Assembly (NCBI RefSeq): GCF_050433565.1
Contig: NZ_JBNPWZ010000003.1
Span: 124,001 to 188,000, forward strand
From: Ornithinibacillus bavariensis
Lineage (GTDB): Bacteria; Bacillota; Bacilli; Bacillales; Amphibacillaceae
Direction of reading: 5' to 3'
Length of the DNA: 64,000 nt
The notes beneath the pieces were generated by a model. The model was not told the origin of the DNA, did not search any database, and saw only the letters and a program-made list of their open reading frames with translations. Shown in pieces: positions 16,686-25,587 of the stretch; position 1 is the first letter of the stretch; each line of letters begins with the position of its first letter. A program made the position numbers and the translations under genes.

Positions 16686-17999
16686 CTACATATACTGCGA
16701 AAGTTTATCTCCATTTGCACTATTAATTAATGATCTAACTAATCCTATAAAGTGTAATGATCCAGCGAAAAAGTAAGCACTATTGCTCTCTTTATCCGAA
16801 AGAACCACCTTCTCGACAAGCTCTTTCCAATTTGAATTGATTTTTACATTATTAGCTTGAAGCTGTCTTCCTAGCTCATCTGCTTCTTCCGCTCTCGGAC
16901 TATCAAAGGTTGTAAGAAATACGGTCTGAAAATAAGGAATTGCTTCCAGTATCATTTGCTTTAACTCTTTATCCCGGAAGCCTGCGAAGATTAATATTTT
17001 CTCTCTATCTCCATATTCAGATTGAACGGTTTGTAAAAATGCATTCATTCCAGCTGGATTGTGAGCACCATCAACGATAATAGAAGGCTGTTCCATTAGC
17101 CTTTCAAACCTACCCTCAAGCTTAGCAAGTTGAAATGCCTTTTGTACCTTTACCCAATCTAAAGAAAATCCGGCATCTATTAATTGGTGAATAGCCATCA
17201 AGGCTGTTGAGGCATTTTCGATTTGATGGCGTCCCTTCATGTTTATTGTGATAGGTAGAGAGAAATCGTTATACTCCCATTGGAAGCTCTGCGAATTTTG
17301 TTGGATCATGATTTTACTAGCCTTATATTCCTGACTATACTGATATATTGTCGAATTTTTGGAGGCTGCCTCCTTTACAATAATTTCTAGAGAGGCACTA
17401 TCTACTTTTCCTACAACAGTAGGTATTTGATCCTTGATAATTCCCGCTTTATGATAAGCAATTTTTTCTATAGTATCACCCAAAAAATAAGCATGGTCCA
17501 TAGCAATATTTGTTATAATGGACAAAATAGGAGAGATGCAGTTTGTAGCATCCTCTCTACCTCCCATACCACATTCAATAAGGGCAATATCAACAGATTC
17601 TGCAAAATACATAAAGGCGATTACCGTAATAATTTCAAACTCTGTTGGATACATTTTTTTTGTATCTAATCGTTCTATGGTAGGTAATAGCTTATTTAGG
17701 TAGGTTAAGAAGGACTCGGCACCAATAGGCTTATCGTTAATGTAAATATGGCCAGTTATGCCTGTTAAACTAGGTGAGGTAAAAACACCGACTGTATAGT
17801 TATTCTGAATGAATGCTTCTTTTATATATGTTAGTGTTGAACCTTTTCCGTTTGTTCCTGCAATATGAATTGCTTTTATTTTATCTTGAGGATTGTTCTG
17901 TGATTCTAGTAACTGATACATGCGGTCAAGTCCAGGTTTAATCCCATAGTTTTTTCTATCCCGAAAGAAATGATTAACCTGCTCTAGACTAGTAAACAT
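16686..17999 (-). CDS. folC: folylpolyglutamate synthase / dihydrofolate synthase
   Basis: FolC adds glutamate to dihydropteroate and to folates using ATP. The 437-aa protein has the Mur-ligase-like P-loop GTNGKGST at residues 48-55, ECGMGGREDATN (family signature), NIAMDHAYFLG with the metal-site His, and VDGAHNPAG near residue 306. Its first codon touches the divergent ATP-grasp region, so the start-to-start region is very short (about 60 bases to the next SD-supported start). Confidence 0.95.
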   Translation of the reverse strand: MFTSLEQVNHFFRDRKNYGIKPGLDRMYQLLESQNNPQDKIKAIHIAGTNGKGSTLTYIKEAFIQNNYTVGVFTSPSLTGITGHIYINDKPIGAESFLTYLNKLLPTIERLDTKKMYPTEFEIITVIAFMYFAESVDIALIECGMGGREDATNCISPILSIITNIAMDHAYFLGDTIEKIAYHKAGIIKDQIPTVVGKVDSASLEIIVKEAASKNSTIYQYSQEYKASKIMIQQNSQSFQWEYNDFSLPITINMKGRHQIENASTALMAIHQLIDAGFSLDWVKVQKAFQLAKLEGRFERLMEQPSIIVDGAHNPAGMNAFLQTVQSEYGDREKILIFAGFRDKELKQMILEAIPYFQTVFLTTFDSPRAEEADELGRQLQANNVKINSNWKELVEKVVLSDKESNSAYFFAGSLHFIGLVRSLINSANGDKLSQYM

Positions 18000-18061
18000 T
18001 GCTTCACCATCTTTCTATTAATCGAAAAAATTATAGCACAAATAAGAAAGGAAAAGGTCAA

Positions 18062-18961
18062 TTGAGTAAAACAGGTTGGATTATATACAATGGAAACTTG
18101 CCTGGTAATAAGTTTTTGGATTTTGCTGAAATGATTCGAGATGCTGCAAATAGACTTGGTTCAAATGCTCAAATTATTAAAAACAATGATCTCCTCACAT
18201 TATTCGGAGACAGACAAATCGGCCTATTATCCGAAAGTGAATTACCGGATTATATTGTATTTACAGATAAAGATATCTATTTAGCTAGACAACTAGAATT
18301 ATTAGGCGTTCCAGTTTTTAATTCTTCACATGTGATTGAGACTAGTGATGATAAAATTGCTACCTATCAGATTTTGGCAAAGCATCAGCTACCAATTCCA
18401 AAGACAATAGTAGCTCCTAAGGTATTTTATAGTCGTAAAGAAAAGTATTTACCAAATCTTGACACAATTATTGAGCAGCTTGGTCTACCTATGATTGTGA
18501 AAGAAGCATTTGGATCATTTGGAGAACAGGTATACCTCGTCCATTCCAAGGAGGAGCTTAAAGAAAAAGTAATCGAGCTTTACGGAAAACCGTTTATGTT
18601 TCAAGAATTTGTCCATTCAAGCTTTGGAAAGGATCTTCGAATACAAGTGGTTGGTAATCGAGTAGTTGCTGCGATGAAACGTACTGCAAATCATGATTTT
18701 CGAGCTAATGTAACAGCTGGGGGGAATATAGAGGCATTCGAACCTTCTGAACAAGCAAAAAAGGTTGCCATTTCAGCAGCAAAAGCGATCGGGGCTGATT
18801 TTTGCGGAGTAGATTTACTTTATGGTTCTGAGGGTAATTTTATCATTTGCGAAATTAATTCTAATGCACATATTCGTAATCTATATAACTGTACAGGAAT
18901 TAATGCAGCAGATGCAATTATGGAGCATGTATTACATGCAGTGAGGGATAAAAATGATTAA
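18062..18961 (+). CDS. ATP-grasp ligase, RimK-like (first of a tandem pair)
   Basis: The start is TTG at 18062 (AAAGG nine bases upstream); the longer frame runs antisense through folC. The 299-aa protein has RimK-like ATP-grasp features: VKEAFGSFGEQV (nucleotide loop), QEFVHSSFGKDLRIQVVG, KRTANHDFRANVTAGG and the metal-binding CEINSNAHI near the end. RimK-type enzymes join a carboxylate to an amine, often adding amino acids to peptides or cofactors; the substrate is unknown. It overlaps the next ATP-grasp gene by eight bases, suggesting a paired enzyme. The pair is on the opposite strand to its conserved neighbours folC and valS. Confidence 0.8.
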   Translation: MSKTGWIIYNGNLPGNKFLDFAEMIRDAANRLGSNAQIIKNNDLLTLFGDRQIGLLSESELPDYIVFTDKDIYLARQLELLGVPVFNSSHVIETSDDKIATYQILAKHQLPIPKTIVAPKVFYSRKEKYLPNLDTIIEQLGLPMIVKEAFGSFGEQVYLVHSKEELKEKVIELYGKPFMFQEFVHSSFGKDLRIQVVGNRVVAAMKRTANHDFRANVTAGGNIEAFEPSEQAKKVAISAAKAIGADFCGVDLLYGSEGNFIICEINSNAHIRNLYNCTGINAADAIMEHVLHAVRDKND

Positions 18962-19817
18962 TGGTTGGCTTATTTATAGTGGTCGAGATGCAATAGAAAA
19001 TAAAGCCTATATTGAATGGTTTATCGAGGAAGGGAAAAAACAATCCTTACACATAGCGTTAATTCTCCGGGAACATCTATCCATAGGAATATACCAAAAT
19101 ATGCATTCTGTTTTGTATCATGGAGTTCATGTTGATTTACCCAGATTTGCTATTGTTCGGACAGTAGAGCCTATGATGAATCGAATACTAGAGGAATTAG
19201 GTGTATCTGTCTTTAATTCCTCTACTTTATCAGAGATATGTAATGATAAAGCAAGAACCTATTTCGAAGTGGCAAAGCTTGGAATTCCAATGGTCGATAC
19301 TGTCTTTATAAAAAGAGAGAATATACTGGAGACACCTCCTATGTCTTATCCATTTGTTATAAAAGAAGTAGCTGGTAGAGGTGGGAAAAACGTCTTTTTA
19401 ATCAAGAATTTTGAGGAATGGGTTGCATATACTCAACAGCTAACCGCTTCAGATTATGTTATACAATCAACAGAAGTACAGCTAGGTAAAGATCTACGGG
19501 TTTTTGTTGTCGGTAGTGAGATTGTTGGAGCGGTTATGCGTATGAGTCAATCCGACTTTCGTGCTAATTATAAGCTTGGTGGTTCGGCAACTTGGTATCC
19601 ATTAAATAGCGATGAGAAGAAATTAATATTTAAAATAACTTCACAATTTGATTTCGGGATGGTTGGCATCGATTTTTTAATTGGACATCAAGGTGAATTA
19701 TTATTTAATGAAATTGAAGATGTTGTTGGCTCTAGAACACTTAGTGCTGTAAGTGATGTGAATATTTTAGAGAAATATGTCACATTCATAAAAGAAAGAG
19801 TAGCAAAGGATATATAG
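18954..19817 (+). CDS. ATP-grasp ligase, RimK-like (second of a tandem pair)
   Basis: This 287-aa paralogue of the preceding protein has IKEVAGRGGKNVFLI, GKDLRVFVVGSEIVGAVMR and SDFRANYKLGG in the same order. The metal-ligand segment differs: NEIEDVVGSRTL replaces the usual E-x-N-S, so an Asn ligand is Glu here, a variant present in some other ATP-grasp proteins. Shared start-stop overlap and common ancestry suggest successive ligations or a hetero-oligomer. A convergent terminator follows. Confidence 0.8.
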   Translation: MINGWLIYSGRDAIENKAYIEWFIEEGKKQSLHIALILREHLSIGIYQNMHSVLYHGVHVDLPRFAIVRTVEPMMNRILEELGVSVFNSSTLSEICNDKARTYFEVAKLGIPMVDTVFIKRENILETPPMSYPFVIKEVAGRGGKNVFLIKNFEEWVAYTQQLTASDYVIQSTEVQLGKDLRVFVVGSEIVGAVMRMSQSDFRANYKLGGSATWYPLNSDEKKLIFKITSQFDFGMVGIDFLIGHQGELLFNEIEDVVGSRTLSAVSDVNILEKYVTFIKERVAKDI

Positions 19818-19846
19818 TGGTATATATCCCCTGCTACTCTTGTTTC
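19797..19846. terminator. bidirectional terminator between ATP-grasp pair and valS
   Basis: AGAGTAGCA (19797-19805) and GGATATATA (19808-19816) pair with TATATATCC (19821-19829) and TGCTACTCT (19832-19840). T-rich tails occur on both strands. It overlaps the end of the plus-strand ATP-grasp gene and lies just past the valS stop. Confidence 0.8.
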
Positions 19847-19855
19847 CATCTTAAC

Positions 19856-22498
19856 CTATCCTTTTAACTCTTCAAGTCGTGCCTTTACAGCAGCTTGTTT
19901 TTCTAAATAGTCTTGTTCTTTTTTCTTTTCTTCATCAATTACGGCTTGTGGAGCTTTTGATATAAAGCCTTGATTTTGAAGCTTCTTCTGAACTCGTTCA
20001 ACTTCTTTATTCCACTTATCAAGCTCTTTCTCTAAACGAGCAATTTCCTTATCAAAATCAATTAATCCCTCTAGCGGTAAGAAAATTTCAGCACCCGTTA
20101 CGACAGCTGACATCGCCTTATCAGGAGCATCAATTGCAGTAGATATCGTTAATTCGCTTGGATTACAGAAGCGTTCCACATAATGACGGTTGTTTTCAAG
20201 CTCAGCAACGATAGACTCATCCTTTGCTTGAATCAATAAGTTAATTTGCTTCGACATTGGTGTATCCACTTCAGCGCGAATATTTCTTACTGACTTGATA
20301 ATAGCAACTAACCGTTTCATTTCTTCTGAAGCTTTTTCATCATGGAAATTAGTATTAACTTCCGGCCATTTGGCAATAGTGATGGATTCACCTTCATGAG
20401 GAAGCTTTTGCCAGATTTCCTCTGTAACAAATGGCATAAATGGATGTAAGAGCCTCATGGTTTGATCTAGTACATGAGCAAGTACAGAGCGTGTAGTCTT
20501 TTTCGCATGTTCGTCTTCACCATATAGCGGAATCTTCGCCATCTCAATATACCAATCACATAATTCATCCCAAATGAAATTATGCAGATGACGACCTGCT
20601 TCACCAAATTCATATTTATTCGTATTTCTTGTTACTTGTTCAATCGTTTCATTTAATTGCGTTAATATCCATTTATCTGCGAGCGAGAGTTCACCTGTTA
20701 AATCAATGTCCTCATACGTAAAGCCTTCCATATTCATTAAAGAGAATCGTGAAGCATTCCAAATTTTATTAACAAAGTTCCAGGTGGATTCTACCTTTTC
20801 CCAATGGAAACGCATATCCTGACCTGGAGAAGTGCCGGTTAATAAGAAATATCGTAAAGAATCAGCACCATATTTTTCAATCACGTCCATAGGGTCAACA
20901 CCATTACCTAGGGATTTACTAAATTTTCTTCCTTGCTCATCTCGAATTAATCCATGAAGTAATACGTCTTTAAAAGGTCGTTTTCCTGTAAATTCCTTTG
21001 ATTGGAAGATCATTCGAGCCACCCAGAAGAAGATAATGTCATATCCAGTAATTAATACATCTGTAGGGAAGTAGCGTTTTAAGTCCTCTGAGTCTTCATT
21101 TGGCCAGCCCATCGTGGAGAATGGCCACAGTGCACTTGAGAACCATGTGTCTAATACATCCTCATCCTGATTCCAATTTTCAATATCTGCAGGTGCTTCT
21201 TTTCCTACATATAGTTCACCAGTCTCTTTATGATACCAAGCTGGAATACGGTGACCCCACCATAGTTGACGACTGATACACCAATCTCGGATGTTCTCCA
21301 TCCAGTTAAAATACGTATTCTCGAATCGTTTTGGAACAAAATTGATTTTATCATCTGTATCCTGCAATGCTAAAGCTGCATCAGCAAGTGGCTGCATTTT
21401 TACAAACCATTGTGTTGACAAATACGGTTCAACAACTGCCCCACTTCGCTCAGAATGTCCTACTTGGTGAATATGCTCTTCAATCTTAAATAATACACCA
21501 AGCTCCTGAAGATCTTTAACGATTTGCTTTCGGCACGCAAATCTGTCCATATCCTTGTACTTACCTGCGTTATGGTTCATTGTGCCGTCTTCATTCATAA
21601 CTAAAACACGTTCTAAATCATGACGATTGCCAATCTCAAAGTCATTTGGATCATGTGCTGGGGTAATTTTCACTGCTCCAGATCCAAATTCCATATCAAC
21701 ATAGTCATCAGCAACAATCGGAATTTCACGTCCAGTTATTGGAAGAACGACCGTTTTACCAATTAAATGCTGATAGCGCTCGTCTTTTGGGTGTACTGCA
21801 ACTGCAGTATCCCCTAGCATAGTTTCTGGTCTTGTCGTAGCAATCTCAATTGTTTCATCACTATCTTTAATTGGATATTTCATATGATAGAAATTACCTT
21901 TAATTTCTTTGTAAATTACCTCAATATCCGATAATGCTGTTTTTGTTTCAGGATCCCAGTTGATGATGTATTCACCACGATAAATTAGCCCTTTTTCATA
22001 TAGCGTTACAAAGACCTCTTTTACGGCTTCTGATAACCCATCATCTAGCGTAAACCGCTCTCTGGAGTAATCTAACCCCAAACCAAGCTTTTCCCATTGT
22101 GAACGGATAAAATCTGCATACTCTTCCTTCCATTCCCAAGCTTTTTCAAGAAACTTATCTCTACCCAACTCGTAGCGGTTAGTACCTTCTTCTCTTAATC
22201 TTGCTTCAACTTTAGCCTGGGTTGCAATACCAGCATGGTCCATTCCTGGAAGCCACAATACATCATAGCCCTGCATCCGCTTCATTCGAGATACAGTATC
22301 CTGCATAGTAGTATCCCAAGCATGACCGAGGTGAAGACGTCCAGTTACATTTGGTGGTGGAATAACGATGGAGAACGGCTCTTTATCTGGGTCACCTGTT
22401 GCTTCAAAGTACTTACCTTCTAGCCAGAATTTGTAGCGATTTTGTTCAACTGCTTGATGATCATACTTCGGTGGAAGTGAACTGTTATTTTCCTGCAT
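19856..22498 (-). CDS. valS: valyl-tRNA synthetase
   Basis: ValRS charges tRNA-Val. ATG at 22498 follows GGAGG by nine bases and gives 880 aa, the B. subtilis length; nine extra upstream codons are unsupported. Class Ia signatures are HLGH in GRLHLGHAWD (about residue 47) and KFSKS (about 525), with the editing CP1 domain between and the C-terminal coiled coil (about 810-880). Expression is controlled by the T-box leader directly upstream. Confidence 0.97.
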   Translation of the reverse strand: MQENNSSLPPKYDHQAVEQNRYKFWLEGKYFEATGDPDKEPFSIVIPPPNVTGRLHLGHAWDTTMQDTVSRMKRMQGYDVLWLPGMDHAGIATQAKVEARLREEGTNRYELGRDKFLEKAWEWKEEYADFIRSQWEKLGLGLDYSRERFTLDDGLSEAVKEVFVTLYEKGLIYRGEYIINWDPETKTALSDIEVIYKEIKGNFYHMKYPIKDSDETIEIATTRPETMLGDTAVAVHPKDERYQHLIGKTVVLPITGREIPIVADDYVDMEFGSGAVKITPAHDPNDFEIGNRHDLERVLVMNEDGTMNHNAGKYKDMDRFACRKQIVKDLQELGVLFKIEEHIHQVGHSERSGAVVEPYLSTQWFVKMQPLADAALALQDTDDKINFVPKRFENTYFNWMENIRDWCISRQLWWGHRIPAWYHKETGELYVGKEAPADIENWNQDEDVLDTWFSSALWPFSTMGWPNEDSEDLKRYFPTDVLITGYDIIFFWVARMIFQSKEFTGKRPFKDVLLHGLIRDEQGRKFSKSLGNGVDPMDVIEKYGADSLRYFLLTGTSPGQDMRFHWEKVESTWNFVNKIWNASRFSLMNMEGFTYEDIDLTGELSLADKWILTQLNETIEQVTRNTNKYEFGEAGRHLHNFIWDELCDWYIEMAKIPLYGEDEHAKKTTRSVLAHVLDQTMRLLHPFMPFVTEEIWQKLPHEGESITIAKWPEVNTNFHDEKASEEMKRLVAIIKSVRNIRAEVDTPMSKQINLLIQAKDESIVAELENNRHYVERFCNPSELTISTAIDAPDKAMSAVVTGAEIFLPLEGLIDFDKEIARLEKELDKWNKEVERVQKKLQNQGFISKAPQAVIDEEKKKEQDYLEKQAAVKARLEELKG

Positions 22499-22523
22499 TT
22501 TTATCAGCCTCCTTATTAAATAC

Positions 22524-22769
22524 AAAAAGCCCTTCTCATCCTTAATTAAAGGACGAAAAGGGCATTATTCCGTGGTACCACCTTTGTTTACAGGTCTAAA
22601 AAAACCTATACACTCATTACTTGATAACGGTAATTAACCGGCATACTCTTACTCTTATATTCGGAGTAGCTGCATCAAGGGCGACCTTCCAAAAGGTAAT
22701 TCCGAGAAAACTTTCACCAAATGTTTTCCTCTCTAAACGGTTACGCTTCTGTACTCTTCCCAATCATTT
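22524..22769 (-). promoter_or_regulatory. T-box riboswitch of valS
   Basis: The minus-strand leader contains the T-box AGGTGGTACCACGG (22571-22584) and a terminator hairpin GCCCTTTTCGTCC / GGATGAGAAGGGC followed by TTTTTG (22524-22563). UGGU in the T-box can pair with the ACCA end of uncharged tRNA-Val. The 5' portion starts near GAAGAGTACAGAAGCG, a typical stem I beginning. Uncharged tRNA-Val would favour the antiterminator and valS expression. Confidence 0.92.
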
Positions 22770-22775
22770 GCTTCA

Positions 22776-22805
22776 TTTATAGTTTTATTTTCTTATTTTA
22801 GTCAA
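22776..22805 (-). promoter_or_regulatory. sigma-A promoter of valS
   Basis: TTGACT (22805-22800), 18 bases, TATAAA (22781-22776) on the minus strand; initiation near 22769 fits the T-box start. Confidence 0.65.
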
Positions 22806-22937
22806 TTTCTGTTCATAAATCAACTATTAAATGAATCATTGCACAAATCACCTTTGTTTATACATATAGTATTAAGAAAAGCGATGCTAAGTGAATACCA
22901 AATCACATAACGTGTTACCTTACGGAGGTGAATTTGC

Positions 22938-23126
22938 ATGAGTAGATATTATCGATATCGATTACCACCTTGGGCATTAAAATGTTTAATTGTTGTTGAA
23001 AGCGTGACCTTACCAATACTAATCTTCCAGCTTATTCGGACTATTATTTTCCCAACTTCATTTGACGTATTGCTTACTCTGTTTTTAGCGTTTATATTTA
23101 TTTCATTTTATCTTAAATGGATTTAA
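22938..23126 (+). CDS. small membrane protein, unknown
   Basis: ATG lies seven bases after GGAGGTG, so this 62-aa frame is probably real. It starts with a basic, Tyr-rich segment (MSRYYRYRLPPW) and has two hydrophobic helices (about residues 15-35 and 41-60). I do not recognise it. Its stop codon overlaps the convergent ysxE stop inside TTTAAA, so the two genes end on the same bases. Location next to ysxE/spoVID hints at sporulation but gives no direct evidence. Confidence 0.7.
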   Translation: MSRYYRYRLPPWALKCLIVVESVTLPILIFQLIRTIIFPTSFDVLLTLFLAFIFISFYLKWI

Positions 23127-24139
23127 ATTTCACTACTCTCATCAAGTGAAACCATTTCATACTCTGCCTCAATAAATTCAGAAAAACGGATACCAAATAA
23201 TAGTTGTCGATGAAGCCTCTGAAGCTGGATTACCTGATTTATCGTACTGTCCTCGGAACTATCATTGACATATCGTTCAATTGCTTGGAGATATTGCGAT
23301 GGATCCATTAAATAAATACAAAGTAGAATCAACTCATGAATTAAAAGCTTGTTCTCGTCCATGTAGTTGTTAAATTTACTCAGTAATGATTCACCTTCAT
23401 TGTCATAATGAAGCGTCCTATCCTTTAGAAAATGGGACAAATCTATAATAGGATTATCATACTTGGAACGCTCCCAATTGATGAAAAAGGTTCGTTCCCC
23501 ATGAAGGATATGGCTACCCGATAAGTTACCATGGCAGAGACAAACTTGCCACTCTGAAATATCAGATTGATACTCTAGATACTGCTCTAGCCTTCTATCC
23601 ATTAAAAAGAAAGCCTTCAGTATATCACGGCATTGCGTGCAGACTAGTAGTTCTACCGGTGACATAAAATGTCTAGACTCGAATAATTCTACATGACCCA
23701 ATAGTGCTTTTCGTAAATCATATATTTGTTTTTGGTAGATTAAAAAGCTTTCTCTTGATTGTTCTCGTGACGACTCTGTCAATGTATGGATTTTCCTTGT
23801 TTTAGCATGAATATAGCCTAAGGTTTGATAGACTTTATCAATAAATAATGACCTATGGTGAGATTCAATCCATGGTGTTAAGTAATATACCTCATTCCCA
23901 TTCCCTGCATATAAATCTCCTCTATGGTTTATATACACAGGTATTATATGCTGTAGATTCTCAGCTTGAGCAACACGATATACATCATGCCAGAATGGAA
24001 GTGTATCGTTATTGAGGATACTTTTCTTTAACGCAAAGGTCTGATTATTACTTTTAACGTAATAAACTCTATCTGTATACTTTTCAATTTCAACAGGATA
24101 GACGCGAAAGGCTTCTAAAATACCTCGTACATTTTCCAA
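23123..24139 (-). CDS. ysxE: YsxE-like spore coat protein, kinase fold with altered active site
   Basis: YsxE is encoded with spoVID and belongs to the CotS/aminoglycoside-phosphotransferase-fold coat proteins. The 338-aa protein (TTG start at 24139 after AGGTGGTGA) keeps the fold, but the catalytic loop reads HGNLSGSH instead of HGD-x4-N and the metal motif reads INWE instead of D-x-D. Catalytic Asp and metal-binding Asn are therefore replaced, which points to a pseudokinase with a structural role. GTG codons at 24151 and 24148 are alternative starts. Confidence 0.82.
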   Translation of the reverse strand: MENVRGILEAFRVYPVEIEKYTDRVYYVKSNNQTFALKKSILNNDTLPFWHDVYRVAQAENLQHIIPVYINHRGDLYAGNGNEVYYLTPWIESHHRSLFIDKVYQTLGYIHAKTRKIHTLTESSREQSRESFLIYQKQIYDLRKALLGHVELFESRHFMSPVELLVCTQCRDILKAFFLMDRRLEQYLEYQSDISEWQVCLCHGNLSGSHILHGERTFFINWERSKYDNPIIDLSHFLKDRTLHYDNEGESLLSKFNNYMDENKLLIHELILLCIYLMDPSQYLQAIERYVNDSSEDSTINQVIQLQRLHRQLLFGIRFSEFIEAEYEMVSLDESSEI

Positions 24140-24173
24140 GCTACTCACCACCTAAAATAAGCTCCATTAATAT

Positions 24174-24199
24174 ACCCCTTGGCAAAAAAGACAAGGGGT
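24174..24199 (-). terminator. weak hairpin between spoVID and ysxE
   Basis: ACCCCTTG (24174-24181) pairs with CAAGGGGT (24192-24199). The T-run lies in the loop rather than after the stem on the minus strand, so attenuation rather than full termination is likely. Confidence 0.4.
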
Positions 24200-24215
24200 T
24201 TCTAATTCGTTCCAT

Positions 24216-25211
24216 TTACTTTTTTATGGGAATATACAGTAGTTGACCTTCTGTTACATCATCTTCCTCTAATTGATTATAATTTCGAATTTGGAGGGTT
24301 GATGTTTCATATTTTTCAGCAATAGACTCTAATGTATCTCTATCCTGTACAATGCAGAGCTTCAGTTTAAAATATTCCTCTTCAGAACTTCGGAATATAT
24401 CAGATAGATAAGTTAAATCAGTCTTTTCCTCCCTACTTTCATGACTTTCCATTTTGGAGCTAGAGCTAGAACTAGATTCTTTTATGGATGAAGATTCCTC
24501 CAAAACCTCTACTTCTGGCACTTTATTTTTGTTGAAAAATTGTTCGAAGGTCTGAGATTCCTTCTTAAACTTCCAGCGATCACTTTCCATTTCATCATCG
24601 AGGTCATTTTTTACATCTTCTTCTATTCCGACAGGCTCCTCAAAACTGGAAGACTCTAGCTCTGGCTTTACATCAAATTCAAAGGTATTACCAGCGTCTC
24701 TTGATTCGATTAGTTCCTCTTCTGATTCCTCAACTACGGATTCTGGATCCTCGTCCTCTACTTCTTCAACTCGATTATTTATACCATGAATTTCAATCGT
24801 GGATCGTAAGTTGAGATGGTTTGGTTCTGGTAATTCATAATCAAACTCTGAAATCGTAACTAACACATCATTCAAATTTTCAACACGGTAGGATGGAACC
24901 GTTATCTCAACTGGAAAACGATGCATAAATTCGGCACTCCCATAGGATGTATCCGTTACACGTTCCATATAACGCCTCGAATCATAGGATTCAAAATAGG
25001 AATCGGCTTCATCCTCCTCATCGAATAGTTCAAGCTTTTGATAGGAACCTTGTAATTCTACTACTCCCCTAATGGAGATATAATCCGTAAACTCTTGAAT
25101 TGAAATCTCTGGGTCCAAGGATATCCCCATAATCTCTTCGACTTCTTGGCCCTTCTCAAAATACAGTGATTCATTTAAATCAAAGCGGAATACTGATTGT
25201 TCATTTGCCAA
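24216..25211 (-). CDS. spoVID: spore coat assembly protein SpoVID
   Basis: SpoVID drives encasement of the spore by the coat and binds SafA. TTG at 25211 (GGGAGGA seven bases upstream) gives 331 aa. The N-terminal beta-rich domain (residues 1-140) is followed by a long acidic, Ser/Glu-rich linker (about 150-275, many EE and SS runs) and a C-terminal LysM domain (about 283-331, QDRDTLESIAEKYETS and LLYIPIKK). Layout matches B. subtilis SpoVID, which is much longer (575 aa), so the linker is reduced here. Confidence 0.9.
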   Translation of the reverse strand: MANEQSVFRFDLNESLYFEKGQEVEEIMGISLDPEISIQEFTDYISIRGVVELQGSYQKLELFDEEDEADSYFESYDSRRYMERVTDTSYGSAEFMHRFPVEITVPSYRVENLNDVLVTISEFDYELPEPNHLNLRSTIEIHGINNRVEEVEDEDPESVVEESEEELIESRDAGNTFEFDVKPELESSSFEEPVGIEEDVKNDLDDEMESDRWKFKKESQTFEQFFNKNKVPEVEVLEESSSIKESSSSSSSKMESHESREEKTDLTYLSDIFRSSEEEYFKLKLCIVQDRDTLESIAEKYETSTLQIRNYNQLEEDDVTEGQLLYIPIKK

Positions 25212-25261
25212 GTTGTTTCCTCCCTTCAACACATACATACCATATGCTCTATCTTTAATTA

Positions 25262-25290
25262 TCTATATGAGTCAAGGTATAAGGATATGC
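25262..25290 (-). promoter_or_regulatory. sigma-E-like promoter of spoVID
   Basis: Minus strand GCATATC (25290-25284), 14 bases, CATATAGA (25269-25262). Both elements resemble the sigma-E consensus, which controls spoVID in B. subtilis; the -10 has two mismatches. Confidence 0.4.
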
Positions 25291-25548
25291 TAACTAGGTA
25301 AAAAGTGTTTTGAGATAACGTACATGATAGTGGTATAGATAAACATCATATAGACTTGTGAAAATAGATAAAATGAAGTACACGATAAGCTTCATTTTGA
25401 TTATCTATGTGGTAATGAAATGATGTTTAGCGTTGCTCTAAACGTCATTTTAACGCATAAATGCTAAAACATTGATGCATAGAAACGTTATAAACATCAT
25501 TTTTATATGTATTCGGATGTGAAATGATGTGTAAAAATGCTAAGAAAA
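25291..25548. repeat. intergenic region with nested inverted repeats
   Basis: No gene is visible between hemL and spoVID. AAATGATGTTTA (25418-25429) pairs with TAAACATCATTT (25491-25502), related words AAACATCATA and AAATGATGTG occur near 25341 and 25532, and AAAATGAAG (25370-25378) pairs with CTTCATTTT (25390-25398). The role is unknown. Confidence 0.45.
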
Positions 25549-25581
25549 GAAAAAGGCTATTCCAATTTTATTGGAACAGCC
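25549..25581 (-). terminator. Rho-independent terminator after hemL
   Basis: GGCTATTCCAA (25555-25565) pairs with TTGGAACAGCC (25571-25581) with one mismatch. The minus-strand tail is TTTTTCTTTTC. It ends the heme operon. Confidence 0.8.
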
Positions 25582-25587
25582 CTCCTA

